A DNA stretch of 64,000 nt from CAG-217 sp963605415 (GTDB lineage Bacteria; Bacillota; Clostridia; Oscillospirales; Acutalibacteraceae): positions 1 to 64,000 of the forward strand of contig CAVCUL010000003.1 in the NCBI GenBank assembly GCA_963605415.1, written 5' to 3'. The stretch's first letter is position 1, and each line of letters opens with the position of its first letter. The translations under genes were made by a program, and so were the position numbers. Positions 25,467 through 34,447 of this stretch are shown in pieces. Below the pieces are notes generated by a model that saw only the letters and a list, made by a program, of their open reading frames with translations, searched no databases and was not told where the DNA came from.

Positions 25467-26186
25467 ATGGAACAACCAAGTTATAAACTGGAGATCTTCG
25501 AGGGACCCATGGATCTGCTCCTCCACCTGATCTCCAAGCATAAACTGAATATTAACGACATTCCCATTATTGAGCTTGTAAATCAATATCTGGATTATGT
25601 GCGCCAAATGCAGCAGGAGGATTTTGACATTGCCGGGGAATTCCTGGAGATGGCTGCCCGCCTGATCTATATTAAAACTGTATCTCTGCTGCCCCGCCAC
25701 GAGGAGGCGGAGACCTTAAAAAAAGAGCTGACCGGCGAACTAATCGAGTACCGAGATTGCAAACTGATGGCAAAGGAGCTGAGCGAGCATACCGACGGCT
25801 TTGACCGCTATGTGCGCCCGCCCCAGGAGGGATATGTGAATTATGCCTACGAGCGCTTCCACGAGGGAGAGGAGCTTTTGCAGGCGTATATCAACGCTGC
25901 CGGGCGCGCCCAGCGCAAGCTGCCGCCGCCGCTGGACAGCTTTAAGGTGATCGTGGCCCGCAAGTTTGTGAATGTGGCGTCTAAGGTACAGACGGTGCTG
26001 CGCAAGCTGTGGAACGGCAAGAAAGTGCGCTTTTTGTCCCTCTTTCAGGACGCCCAGACCCGCAGCGATATGGTCGCTACTTTCCTGGCTGTGCTGGAAC
26101 TGGCCAAGACCAAGAAGATCACCATTGACGGGACCATGGAGGACCCGGATGTGCAAATCATAAATGAGGTAAATACCGTTGAGTGA
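25467..26186 (+). CDS. scpA: Segregation and condensation protein A
   Basis: The 239-residue kleisin subunit of the SMC-ScpAB condensin. The N-terminal signature FEGPMDLLLHLISKHKLNI binds the SMC neck and the C-terminal winged helix binds the SMC head. The acidic, helical middle is typical. Its stop overlaps the scpB start. Confidence 0.96.
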   Translation: MEQPSYKLEIFEGPMDLLLHLISKHKLNINDIPIIELVNQYLDYVRQMQQEDFDIAGEFLEMAARLIYIKTVSLLPRHEEAETLKKELTGELIEYRDCKLMAKELSEHTDGFDRYVRPPQEGYVNYAYERFHEGEELLQAYINAAGRAQRKLPPPLDSFKVIVARKFVNVASKVQTVLRKLWNGKKVRFLSLFQDAQTRSDMVATFLAVLELAKTKKITIDGTMEDPDVQIINEVNTVE

Positions 26187-26826
26187 GAAGAACAACACCA
26201 TTGCCCAGTTAGAGGCCATGCTTTTCGCCGCCGGGGACCCGGTGGAGCCGGAAAAGCTGGCGGATGTGCTGGAACTGGATATTGAAAACGTGATTAAAAT
26301 GCTGGGGTATTTGGAGGCCAAATACGACGAGAGCGGCAGCGGACTGCGGCTGATCCGGGTAGACGGCAAGTATCAGATCTGCACCAGAGAAGCCTATGCA
26401 GACGGTGTGCGCGCTCTTTTGGAGATTAAAAAAAATACGCCCCTAAGCCCGGCTGCATTTGAAGTTTTGGCCATTGTAGCGTATAATAAAGCAGTGACAC
26501 GCTCCTTTGTGGAGCAGGTGCGCGGGGTGGACTGCTCCGGTCCCATCTCCGGCTTGGTCCAAAAGGGCCTGATCGAGGAGAAAGGGAGACTGGATCTGCC
26601 CGGCCGCCCGCTGGTGTACGGCACCACGGACCGGTTTTTGCGCTGCTTTTCCCTAAATTCCTTGGACGACCTGCCTGACTTGCCCTCCACGGAGGAAGTG
26701 GAGCAGATCGCCAAGGACAACGGCCAAACTTCCCTGTTTGAGAAAGAGGACGGCAAGGACGACCCACTGTCCGCAGCGGCAGACGCGCTGGAAAGCGCCA
26801 ATAACGACGAAGAAAAAGAGATCTGA
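26179..26826 (+). CDS. scpB: Segregation and condensation protein B
   Basis: 215 residues with two winged-helix domains (LEAMLFAAGDPVEPEKLADVL; FEVLAIVAYNKAVTRSFVEQVRGVD) and an acidic tail. It dimerises on ScpA in condensin. The TTG start at 26179, inside the end of scpA, has AATGAGGT upstream. Confidence 0.95.
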   Translation: MSEKNNTIAQLEAMLFAAGDPVEPEKLADVLELDIENVIKMLGYLEAKYDESGSGLRLIRVDGKYQICTREAYADGVRALLEIKKNTPLSPAAFEVLAIVAYNKAVTRSFVEQVRGVDCSGPISGLVQKGLIEEKGRLDLPGRPLVYGTTDRFLRCFSLNSLDDLPDLPSTEEVEQIAKDNGQTSLFEKEDGKDDPLSAAADALESANNDEEKEI

Positions 26827-26843
26827 GCGGGAGAGGTGAGGAT

Positions 26844-27578
26844 TTGAAAGTCTTTTTGATTATAGTGGGTGTGCTGGTGGTGCTCATTGCATTGCTGATG
26901 TCCCTGTCCGCCACCCTGACCCTGATCTATGACGGCGGCTGGCACACCAGCGTGCAGGTGCTCTTTATTAAGAAAGACATTGTGCTGTCCCAGATTTTGT
27001 CCTTTATCCTGTTCCCGGAAAAGTCTGCCGAGCAGGCCCGAGAAAAGGAAAAAGAGAAAAAGGATGAAAGAGAGAACAATTCAAAGGCTGCGTCTGAGAA
27101 AGAAGTACAAACTGAATCGGATAAAGCGAAATTGTCAGACACTGCAGAACCGCCGGCGAAGACGGAAGATAAGCCCAAAAAGCCCAATTATTTCCAGCAG
27201 CTTTGGGACAAGGACGGCGTTGTTGGCTATCTGTCGCTCATCAGTAACTTAGTGGAGACGGCCTCCTCTGCAGTAACAACTTTATTTAGGGGCTTCCATA
27301 TTTATTCATTATATGTTAAAATGATTATCGGCGGCGCAGATGCCGCAGATATAGCTGAGAAGTACGGCACCCTCTGCTCGTTCTATTATCCCGTTAAGGG
27401 CATGATCTTAAACGGCATGAAGGTGGACCGATACGATGATTACATACAGCCGGATTTCATCGCGCCCCGCTCGGAGTACGAGTTCCAGCTCATCGGCAGT
27501 CTCAGCGTCGGTCTTTTGGTGCGCATGCTCCTGCGGGCCGGTATCGTCTTTTTGAAAAACTTTATTAAAGATAAGTAA
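26844..27578 (+). CDS. DUF2953 protein (YtfI-like)
   Basis: 244 residues. An N-terminal membrane helix spans about 2-25. A charged linker rich in Lys and Glu (60-112) follows, and the C-terminal part matches the DUF2953 style (FRGFHIYSLYVKMIIGGADAADIAEKYGTLCSFYYPV). It is paired with gerW/ytfJ as in Bacillus, which suggests a sporulation role. TTG start at 26844 preceded by GAGAGGTGAGGA. Confidence 0.82.
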   Translation: MKVFLIIVGVLVVLIALLMSLSATLTLIYDGGWHTSVQVLFIKKDIVLSQILSFILFPEKSAEQAREKEKEKKDERENNSKAASEKEVQTESDKAKLSDTAEPPAKTEDKPKKPNYFQQLWDKDGVVGYLSLISNLVETASSAVTTLFRGFHIYSLYVKMIIGGADAADIAEKYGTLCSFYYPVKGMILNGMKVDRYDDYIQPDFIAPRSEYEFQLIGSLSVGLLVRMLLRAGIVFLKNFIKDK

Positions 27579-27590
27579 GGAGAAAGTATT

Positions 27591-27995
27591 ATGAAAGAAA
27601 CTCCGGTAAACAAGATTATGGAAAACACGCTGGAAAAAATGCGTGAAATGGTAGATGTTTCTACCATCATCGGTGACCCGATGGTCACCGGTGACACCAC
27701 GCTCATTCCGGTATCCAAGGTGTCTTACGGTTTTACCAGCGGCGGTACAGACCTGCCCACTAAGCAGCAGAACCAGGAGCTGTTCGGCGGTGGCGGCGGC
27801 GGTGGCATCACCATCACCCCGGTGGCCTTTATCGTGATCGAGAAGGGCAAGTGCCGTATGATGCAGATCAACAACTACACTTCCTCTGCGGATCGTGCCG
27901 TGTCTATGATCCCGGAGCTGGTAGACAAGCTCACCGAGCTGCTGAAAGCCAAGGACGGCAAGGCAGCAGAGGCGGAGACCCCCGCGGCCGAATAA
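27591..27995 (+). CDS. ytfJ: Spore protein GerW/YtfJ family
   Basis: 134 residues matching the GerW/YtfJ family: TIIGDPMVTGDTTLIPVSKV, then YGFTSGG, a Gly-rich stretch of seven Gly near 67, and ITPVAFIVIEKGKCRMM. In Bacillus this family is needed for normal germination and is made in the forespore. It is immediately downstream of the YtfI-like gene and upstream of a DacF-like enzyme, a sporulation-flavoured neighbourhood. Confidence 0.93.
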   Translation: MKETPVNKIMENTLEKMREMVDVSTIIGDPMVTGDTTLIPVSKVSYGFTSGGTDLPTKQQNQELFGGGGGGGITITPVAFIVIEKGKCRMMQINNYTSSADRAVSMIPELVDKLTELLKAKDGKAAEAETPAAE

Positions 27996-28037
27996 TCATG
28001 TACGGATCACCCGCATATATTTGTGTGGGTGATTCTT

Positions 28038-29072
28038 TTGTATGTAAAAAAGCGTATTTTTGCCGCTCTCTTATGCTTGTTTTTGCTGGTGCCGATACCG
28101 GCCCGGGCAGCCACCAGCGCTCAGAGCGCTGTGGTCATGGACGCAGCCGGGCATACGGTACTGTATGAGCAAAACGCCTATGAGGAACGGCCTATGGCCT
28201 CTACCACTAAAATAATGACCGCCTACCTGGCTTGTGCAGCTGGGGATCTGCGCCGAACGGTGACCGTAACGGCTGCTATGCTGGCGGACGCGGAGGGCTC
28301 GTCCCTGGGACTGAATGTAGGAGATCGGATCACCCTGTATGACTTGGTGGTTGGTATGCTGTTGGTCAGCGGCAATGACGCTGCCAACGCGGCGGCGGTC
28401 GCTCTTTCCGGCAGCACCAAGGCGTTTGTAGCCAAAATGAACAGTGCGGCCAAAGAAATGGGAATGCACCATACCCGCTTTGTGACCCCCTCCGGGCTGG
28501 ATCGGGGCGACCATCATTCCACCGCCTACGATATGGCACTGCTAGCGGCTCACGCCCTGCAAAATAAGACCTTTGCCAAGATCTGTGCCGCGCCGAGTGC
28601 CGCAGTGACCATTAACGGCAAGGTGCAGATGGTGTATAACCATAATCGGCTGCTCACCTCCCTGGACGGTTGCGTAGGGATAAAAACCGGCTACACAGAG
28701 CGGGCGGGACGGTGCCTGGTCAGCGCGATCAAGTATAAAGGCAATACCCTGATCTGCGTGACCCTGTCCGACCCGGACGACTGGGCGGACCACCGGTCTC
28801 TGCTGCAAGCCTGTAAAAAGCAATATACCACCTACAAACTGGACCGGAATGTGCAGGTACCGGTGGTGGGCGGCAGACAGTCCTATGTGACCGCCGGTTT
28901 TCGGTACAGCCAAACGGCGCTGAACGCTACTTATACCGTGCGGCTCTATTACTATCCCTTTGTTTATGCGCCGGTGCAGAAGGGCGATGTGATCGGCTAC
29001 GCTTGTATTAATCAAAAAACCGTGCCCATCCAGGCACAGGAGGATATTCAAATTTATGCCACAGAAGAATGA
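28038..29072 (+). CDS. D-alanyl-D-alanine carboxypeptidase (S11, DacF-like)
   Basis: About 344 residues with a signal peptide ending at PIPARA. Serine active-site motifs are present in order: SxxK in MASTTKIMTAY near residue 60, SGN in VSGNDAAN, and KTG in GIKTGYTERAG near 220. A C-terminal beta domain follows. It trims D-Ala from peptidoglycan stem peptides, and DacF-type enzymes act in the spore cortex. The start is uncertain: TTG 28038 has GGGTGA upstream, while GTG 28023 or 28029 are possible. The 3' end overlaps rluB. Confidence 0.9.
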   Translation: MYVKKRIFAALLCLFLLVPIPARAATSAQSAVVMDAAGHTVLYEQNAYEERPMASTTKIMTAYLACAAGDLRRTVTVTAAMLADAEGSSLGLNVGDRITLYDLVVGMLLVSGNDAANAAAVALSGSTKAFVAKMNSAAKEMGMHHTRFVTPSGLDRGDHHSTAYDMALLAAHALQNKTFAKICAAPSAAVTINGKVQMVYNHNRLLTSLDGCVGIKTGYTERAGRCLVSAIKYKGNTLICVTLSDPDDWADHRSLLQACKKQYTTYKLDRNVQVPVVGGRQSYVTAGFRYSQTALNATYTVRLYYYPFVYAPVQKGDVIGYACINQKTVPIQAQEDIQIYATEE

Positions 29073-29808
29073 AGAACGACTGCAAAAGTACCTGGCCGAG
29101 TGCGGCGTGGCTTCCCGCCGAAAGAGCGAGGAACTGATCGCCGCCGGAAAAGTGAAGGTCAACGGCCATGTGGCCCGGATCGGCGACAAGATCGACCCTC
29201 GCCGGGACCTGGTCACCGTGCGTGGTAAGAAAGTGCGCAAGACCCGGCGGAATTACTATATTTTGCTACACAAACCCCGGGGCTATGTGACCACCGTGTC
29301 CGATGAACTGGGCCGCAAAACGGTAATGGACCTGGTGCGGGATATTGACGCCCGCCTGTACCCGGTAGGGCGGCTGGACAAGGACTCTGAGGGCTTGTTG
29401 CTGCTCACCAACGACGGTGCTTTTGCCAACGCTCTGACACACCCTCGCCACGCGTATAGCAAGAAGTACCGGGTGACCATTCGCGGCAAGGTGGATGACA
29501 GTGCGCTGCTGAAACTGCGAGAGGGGATCGAGCTGGACGGTCGAATGACCGCTCCCTGTGATGTGACGATATTGACTGCAGAGGAAAACCGCACGGTTCT
29601 GGAATTCGTGCTCCACGAGGGGCGCAACCGCCAGATCCGCCGCATGTGCGAAGCCGTGGAGTTGGAAGTGATCCGCTTAAAGCGCATTGCCATCGGCTCC
29701 TTAAAACTGGGCATGCTGCCGGTAGGAAAGTGGCGCGAGTTAACGGATAACGAGGTGCAAAAACTCATGCGCTCCGGCGCCCTGCAAACGGAGGATAAAA
29801 ATAACTGA
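29056..29808 (+). CDS. rluB: Pseudouridine synthase, RluB/RsuA family
   Basis: 250 residues. An N-terminal S4 RNA-binding domain (LQKYLAECGVASRRKSEELI) precedes a catalytic domain with the Asp motif PVGRLDKDSEGLLLLTNDG near residue 110, and the family ends EGRNRQIRRM. It isomerises a uridine in the 23S rRNA peptidyl-transferase region (RluB) or, less likely, 16S rRNA. The start lies inside the DacF-like gene; it is the last gene of the scpAB cluster. Confidence 0.92.
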   Translation: MPQKNEERLQKYLAECGVASRRKSEELIAAGKVKVNGHVARIGDKIDPRRDLVTVRGKKVRKTRRNYYILLHKPRGYVTTVSDELGRKTVMDLVRDIDARLYPVGRLDKDSEGLLLLTNDGAFANALTHPRHAYSKKYRVTIRGKVDDSALLKLREGIELDGRMTAPCDVTILTAEENRTVLEFVLHEGRNRQIRRMCEAVELEVIRLKRIAIGSLKLGMLPVGKWRELTDNEVQKLMRSGALQTEDKNN

Positions 29809-29872
29809 CCTCCCTTGCTAATACTGTCGAAAAGGCCGTGGAATTTCTGCACTTTTTGTATAGATTATGCTA

Positions 29873-29901
29873 TTGCTATTCCGCGACAACGGTGGTATAA
29901 T
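29873..29901 (+). promoter_or_regulatory. Promoter of the carboxyltransferase operon
   Basis: TTGCTA, 17-bp spacer, TATAAT. The leader that follows contains GACAGA-GAAT-TCTGTC (29918-29933). Confidence 0.65.
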
Positions 29902-30000
29902 TAGGGTAGGTAAGTTTGGACAGAGAATTCTGTCGGCATTTGCCGAACTGCGCTTTTGCATAGAGCCGGAGCGCAAATGAGTGTACAGGAGGAACAACAA

Positions 30001-31320
30001 GTGAGCGAACTTGCACAGAAGGAACAGTTAGCTGCGGATCGGCTGACTACTCTGTTTGACGACGGCGCGTTTACTGAGATCGACGGCTACGCCAAATCTG
30101 CGTCCGGCGATGTGGAGGCTGCGGCCGGTTTCGGCACAGTCAACGGCTGTCCCGTTTATGCATTTGCACAGAATGTAAATGTAAGCGGCGGTGCCATTAG
30201 TGTGGCTCAATGCGCAAAATTGAAGAAGATCTATGACCTGGCGACCAAGACCGGCTGCCCTGTGATCGGCATTTATGATTCTAACGGCGTAAAGCTGGAT
30301 GAGGGTTTCGAGGCTCTGTCTGCTTACGGCGAGCTGGTAAAGGCTTCTACGGCAATGAGTGGCGTTTGCGCCCAAATCTCCATTATTGCCGGCAGCTGCC
30401 TGGGTGCCAGTGCCTTGATGGCCAATATGGCGGATGTGGTGATCGCTGTTAAGAACGCCGATTTTTATGTAACTACCCCCAGCGACGTAACCGCGGACAC
30501 TTGCTACGAGCAGGGGACAGTAGATATTTTAGCAGATGACCTGGACGGCGCACTGACTGCAGCCAAAGATGTGGTGGCTTTGCTGCCGGGCAACAATCTT
30601 TCTCCGGCACCGGTGTACGATTTTACTGCACCGGCAGTGAACGTAGACGCCGGTGCATCCGCAATGGATGTGATCTGCGCTGTGGCTGACGCCGGCAGTG
30701 TGGTAGAACTAAAGGGCGGCTATGCCACCCACTGTGTGACTGCGCTGGCAACTGTTGGCGGCACCACCGCCGGCTTTGTGGCCTTTGACGGTTCTGCGGT
30801 TTGCCCCGCCTGCGCCTATAAGGCAGAGGCTTTTGTGAAGTTGTGTGATGCCTATAATCTGCCTATTATTACGGTGGCTGATGCAGACGGCTTTGTAAAG
30901 GACGCGGAGAACGCAATGCTCACCGCCGCTACCCGTATGGAGACGGCGTATGCCACCGCTACTTGCCCCAAGATCGCATTGATCACCAACAAGAGCATTG
31001 GCGGCGCGTACATTGCGTTGGCCGGTAAGGGCGCCAATGCGGATCTGACTTTTGCCTGGGATGTCGCAGTGCTTTCTCCGCTGGACGCGGAGGCTGCCGT
31101 TGCGTTCCTGTACAGTGATCGCTTAGCCGCAGGGGAAAACCGCACAGAGCTGGTGAAAGAATATAAAGAGACCCTGGCTTCTCCGTATACTGCGGCTGCC
31201 AGCGGTGCCATTGACGATGTAATCATTCCTGCCGACAGCCGTGCGAAGATCATGGCTGCGCTGGATATTTTGGCCGGTAAGCGTGAGAACACGCTGCCGA
31301 GAAAGCATTCTGTTAAATAA
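30001..31320 (+). CDS. Carboxyl transferase subunit (transcarboxylase 12S / MmdA-like)
   Basis: About 439 residues of the crotonase-fold carboxyltransferase superfamily that moves CO2 between biotin and an acyl-CoA. The N-terminal half has FDDGAFTEIDG and GFGTVNGCPVYAFAQ; the C-terminal half has YGGATHCVTALATVGG-type and TNKSIGGAYIALAGKGANADLTFAW segments forming the second oxyanion site. It is shorter than typical 510-residue MmdA. The biotin carrier and 5S-like subunit lie directly downstream. GTG 30001 was taken as the start because AGGAGG lies 6 nt upstream; ATG 29977 (after GGAG) is an alternative. Confidence 0.82.
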   Translation: MSELAQKEQLAADRLTTLFDDGAFTEIDGYAKSASGDVEAAAGFGTVNGCPVYAFAQNVNVSGGAISVAQCAKLKKIYDLATKTGCPVIGIYDSNGVKLDEGFEALSAYGELVKASTAMSGVCAQISIIAGSCLGASALMANMADVVIAVKNADFYVTTPSDVTADTCYEQGTVDILADDLDGALTAAKDVVALLPGNNLSPAPVYDFTAPAVNVDAGASAMDVICAVADAGSVVELKGGYATHCVTALATVGGTTAGFVAFDGSAVCPACAYKAEAFVKLCDAYNLPIITVADADGFVKDAENAMLTAATRMETAYATATCPKIALITNKSIGGAYIALAGKGANADLTFAWDVAVLSPLDAEAAVAFLYSDRLAAGENRTELVKEYKETLASPYTAAASGAIDDVIIPADSRAKIMAALDILAGKRENTLPRKHSVK

Positions 31321-31338
31321 TCTGGAGGTTTCAATATT

Positions 31339-31740
31339 ATGAAGAATTACACCATTACCGTAAACGGTACGGCTTACAATGTATCCGTAGAGGAGGGCAC
31401 TTCCGCTGCCGCTCCCGCCGCTGCGCCTGTTGCAGCTGCCCCGGCACCTGCTGCCGCTCCCGCGCCCGCAGCAGCTCCTGCACCTGCCGCTGCTCCCGCT
31501 CCGGCTGCCGACACTGCTGTGACCGGCTCCGTGACCATTGAGTCTCCCATGCCCGGCACCATTCTGGATGTTAAGGTGGCTTCCGGCGCGACGGTTAAGA
31601 GTGGTGATGTGCTCTTTATTCTGGAGGCTATGAAAATGGAAAATGAAATCGTAGCGCCCCAGGACGGCACGGTGGCCAGCATCAACGTGAACAAGGGCGA
31701 CAGCGTAGAAGCCGGTCAGACCCTGGCTTCTCTTAACTGA
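31339..31740 (+). CDS. Biotin carrier protein (1.3S-like)
   Basis: 133 residues. A short N-terminal strand region is followed by a mobile Ala/Pro-rich linker (about 24-65, repeated PAPAAA) and a biotinyl domain with the biotinylated Lys in EAMKMENE near residue 97. It shuttles carboxybiotin between the two carboxyltransferase subunits encoded on either side. GGAGG precedes the ATG. Confidence 0.94.
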   Translation: MKNYTITVNGTAYNVSVEEGTSAAAPAAAPVAAAPAPAAAPAPAAAPAPAAAPAPAADTAVTGSVTIESPMPGTILDVKVASGATVKSGDVLFILEAMKMENEIVAPQDGTVASINVNKGDSVEAGQTLASLN

Positions 31741-31755
31741 TAAAGAGGTACAAGA

Positions 31756-33153
31756 ATGGCTAAAATCGGCATTACGGAAACCGTGCTGCGTGACGCACAT
31801 CAGTCCCTGATTGCCACGCGCATGCGCACGGATGAATTTGAAGGCATTTTAGAGAAGATGGATCAGATTGGTTATCATTCTCTGGAGTGCTGGGGCGGTG
31901 CCACGTTTGACGCATGCCTGCGTTTTTTGGATGAGGATCCCTGGGACAGACTGCGCCTGATCCGCAAAAAGTGTCCCAACACCAAGCTGCAAATGCTCTT
32001 TCGCGGGCAGAATATGCTGGGTTATCGGCATTATTCCGACGAGCTGGTGGATTACTTTGTTAAAAAGAGTATCGATAACGGTATTGATATTCTGCGTATT
32101 TTTGACGCACTGAACGATGTGCGCAACCTGCAAACCGCCATTAACGCTGCTAAGAAGTACGGCGGCCATGTGCAGGCAGCCATCTCCTACACCACCGGCC
32201 CGGTGTTTGACATTGACTATTATTGTCATTACGCCAAGGAGTTGGAGGAGGCCGGTGCAGACTCTATCTGCATTAAGGATATGGCCGGTTTGCTGACCCC
32301 TTACGGCACCTATGACCTGGTCAAGGCGCTGAAGGAGACGGTGGACATTCCCATTCAGCTGCATTCCCATTACACCTCCGGCCTTGCCTCCATGGTTCAC
32401 TTAAAGGGTATTGAAGCGGGCGTGGATGTGATTGATACCGCGATGAGCCCCCTGGCTATGGGTACTTCTCACCCGGCTACCGAGTCTATGGTGGCTGCTC
32501 TGCAGGGCACCCCCTATGATACCGGCTTGGATTTGAAAGCCCTGTCCGAGGTGCGCGACTTCTTTGTCCCCCTGCGTGAAAAGTATCTGGAAAGTGGTCA
32601 GTTGAACCCGAAGATGCTGGGCGTAGATGCCAATACACTGCTGTACCAGGTGCCCGGCGGTATGCTATCCAACCTGCTTGGCCAGCTAAAGCAAGCCGGT
32701 AAGGAGGACAAGCTGGAGGAAGTGCTGGCTGAGGTGCCGCGTGTGCGTAAGGACAGCGGTTATCCGCCGCTGGTGACACCCACCTCACAAATTGTGGGCA
32801 CCCAATCCGTGTTCAATGTAATCACCGGCGAACGGTACAAAATGGTTACCAAGGAATTTAAGGATATGGTTGCCGGCAAGTACGGCAAAACGCCTTGTTC
32901 TATTGACCCGGACTTCCAGAAGAAAATCGTTGGTGATGAGGAGATCATTACCTGCCGCCCGGCAGACCTGATCCATGATAAGATCGACGACTTTAAAGTG
33001 GATATTGCCGAGTATTACGAGCAAGAGGAGGACATTCTCTCCTATGCTCAGTTCGGCCAGGTTGCCGTAAAGTTCTTCCAGAAGAGAAGAGACAAGAAGT
33101 ACGGTCTGGACGGTAAACATGACGATATGGAGAAAAAAATCCACGCTGTATAA
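31756..33153 (+). CDS. Oxaloacetate/pyruvate carboxyltransferase subunit (5S / OadA-like)
   Basis: 465 residues of the HMGL-like TIM barrel family. The start ITETVLRDAHQSLIATRMRT holds the metal and pyruvate site; RGQNMLGYRHYSD and SICIKDMAG carry the conserved Lys, and LHSHYTSG the metal-binding His pair. The C-terminal helical PYC_OADA domain follows. There is no fused biotin domain, matching the free carrier upstream. It exchanges carboxyl between biotin and pyruvate/oxaloacetate. Confidence 0.94.
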   Translation: MAKIGITETVLRDAHQSLIATRMRTDEFEGILEKMDQIGYHSLECWGGATFDACLRFLDEDPWDRLRLIRKKCPNTKLQMLFRGQNMLGYRHYSDELVDYFVKKSIDNGIDILRIFDALNDVRNLQTAINAAKKYGGHVQAAISYTTGPVFDIDYYCHYAKELEEAGADSICIKDMAGLLTPYGTYDLVKALKETVDIPIQLHSHYTSGLASMVHLKGIEAGVDVIDTAMSPLAMGTSHPATESMVAALQGTPYDTGLDLKALSEVRDFFVPLREKYLESGQLNPKMLGVDANTLLYQVPGGMLSNLLGQLKQAGKEDKLEEVLAEVPRVRKDSGYPPLVTPTSQIVGTQSVFNVITGERYKMVTKEFKDMVAGKYGKTPCSIDPDFQKKIVGDEEIITCRPADLIHDKIDDFKVDIAEYYEQEEDILSYAQFGQVAVKFFQKRRDKKYGLDGKHDDMEKKIHAV

Positions 33154-33160
33154 CTGCAAA

Positions 33161-33186
33161 GGCGGAGTTAAACTCCGCCTTTTTTC
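33161..33186 (+). terminator. Terminator of the carboxyltransferase operon
   Basis: GGCGGAGTT, 1-nt loop region, AACTCCGCC, then six T. Confidence 0.9.
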
Positions 33187-33300
33187 TGTTGATCATGCGC
33201 GATCGTTCAGGACAGGGGAGATAGATAAGCGGCACTGGTGTACTGTTTTTGCCAAAAGTGCCTATTTACTGAAAAAAAGGCCGTTTGGTGCAAGTTTTTG

Positions 33301-33329
33301 TTGACCTTGCCAACTGCCGGTGTTATAAT
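33301..33329 (+). promoter_or_regulatory. Promoter of the epimerase-like gene
   Basis: TTGACC, 17-bp spacer, TATAAT. Confidence 0.75.
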
Positions 33330-33360
33330 CTATTCAGTAAAAATTAACGGAGGGAATTTC

Positions 33361-34380
33361 ATGAACGTATTGATTTTTGGCGGTACCGGCTTGTTAGGCT
33401 CCGCCGCTGCACAGATTTTTATTGACAGAGGCCATCATGTAAAGACCATTGCTCTGCCTCCGCTTCCGGAAGGTGCGCCCATCCCTGAGGAGATGGAAAT
33501 CGAGTTCGGCAACTTCTTGGAGCTGACCGATGAGCAGCTGGAAGCTGCAATGACCGGCATTGACGCTTTTGTGTACGCTGCAGGCGTAGACGAGCGCGTG
33601 GAATTCCCCGCACCCGTATATGACGCTTATAAGAAGTACAACATTGACCCGGTGGATCGCTGCCTGGCTATGGCCAAGAAGTGTGGCGTTAAGCGCTGCG
33701 TTGTGCTGGGTTCCTACTTCGCGTGGCTGGCTAAAGCTCGCCCGGAGATGGATCTGTGCGCCAAACACCCCTACATCCGCTCTCGCGTGGACCAGGAGAA
33801 AGTGGCTGCCAAGTATGCAGACGAGAACATGGGCGTTGGCGTGCTGGAGTTGCCTTACATCTTTGGTACACAGCCCGGTCGTCGTCCCGTGTGGGTCATT
33901 TTGATCGAACAGTTGCAGCGGTTTGAGAAGATGCCCTTCACCATGTATCCGGCCGGCGGTACGGCTATGCTGACCGTGCGTCAAGTAGGTGAGTGCATCG
34001 TTGGCGCTGCTGAGCAGGTACAGGGCTTCCGTGCTTACGGTATCTCCTGCTACAATATGCACTGGAGAGAGTTCCTGAAGATCGTTTATCGTGCTATGGA
34101 CGGTATTCAGGATCGTAAGATTGTGGATGTACCCAAGTGGACTTTCCAGGCATTCGGTCTGTATATGCGCAAGGATTATGCAAAGCGCAATGTACAGTCC
34201 GGTATTGATCCGGTTGGCTTGGCAGATATTATGGGTATGGATCTGTTCATCCCCACCGATGACACCAAGGAACTGGGCTGCACCCCCGATGATATCGAGG
34301 CTGCGATCTTTGACTCCATCGCTCTGTCAAAGGCTTCCTTTGAAGGCAAGGCAAAGCTGCTGGAAATGAAGGGCGAGTAA
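33361..34380 (+). CDS. NAD-dependent epimerase/dehydratase family protein
   Basis: 339 residues with an extended SDR fold. The nucleotide-binding start is VLIFGGTGLLGSAAA. YAAG follows near residue 63 and GSYFAW near 120. The usual Y-x3-K catalytic pair is not clear, though a Tyr-rich HPYIRSRVDQEKVA segment sits in its place. The substrate is unknown, perhaps a nucleotide sugar or ribonucleoprotein-type epimerase. GGAGGGAA lies 6 nt before the ATG at 33361, so the longer frame upstream is not used. A single gene with its own promoter and terminator. Confidence 0.8.
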   Translation: MNVLIFGGTGLLGSAAAQIFIDRGHHVKTIALPPLPEGAPIPEEMEIEFGNFLELTDEQLEAAMTGIDAFVYAAGVDERVEFPAPVYDAYKKYNIDPVDRCLAMAKKCGVKRCVVLGSYFAWLAKARPEMDLCAKHPYIRSRVDQEKVAAKYADENMGVGVLELPYIFGTQPGRRPVWVILIEQLQRFEKMPFTMYPAGGTAMLTVRQVGECIVGAAEQVQGFRAYGISCYNMHWREFLKIVYRAMDGIQDRKIVDVPKWTFQAFGLYMRKDYAKRNVQSGIDPVGLADIMGMDLFIPTDDTKELGCTPDDIEAAIFDSIALSKASFEGKAKLLEMKGE

Positions 34381-34400
34381 TCCTACATAATCATACAAAA

Positions 34401-34443
34401 AACACCACTTCAGCACTTATGTTGAAGTGGTGTTCCTTTTTTT
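34401..34443 (+). terminator. Terminator after the epimerase-like gene
   Basis: AACACCACTTCA stem, 9-nt loop, TGAAGTGGTGTT, then CC and a long T run. Confidence 0.9.
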
Positions 34444-34447
34444 AAAA

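Noticed and set aside
30001..33153. Na+-pumping oxaloacetate or methylmalonyl-CoA decarboxylase
   Set aside because: No membrane beta or gamma subunit gene is present in or near the operon. The transcarboxylase reading is simpler, though a beta subunit outside the window cannot be excluded.
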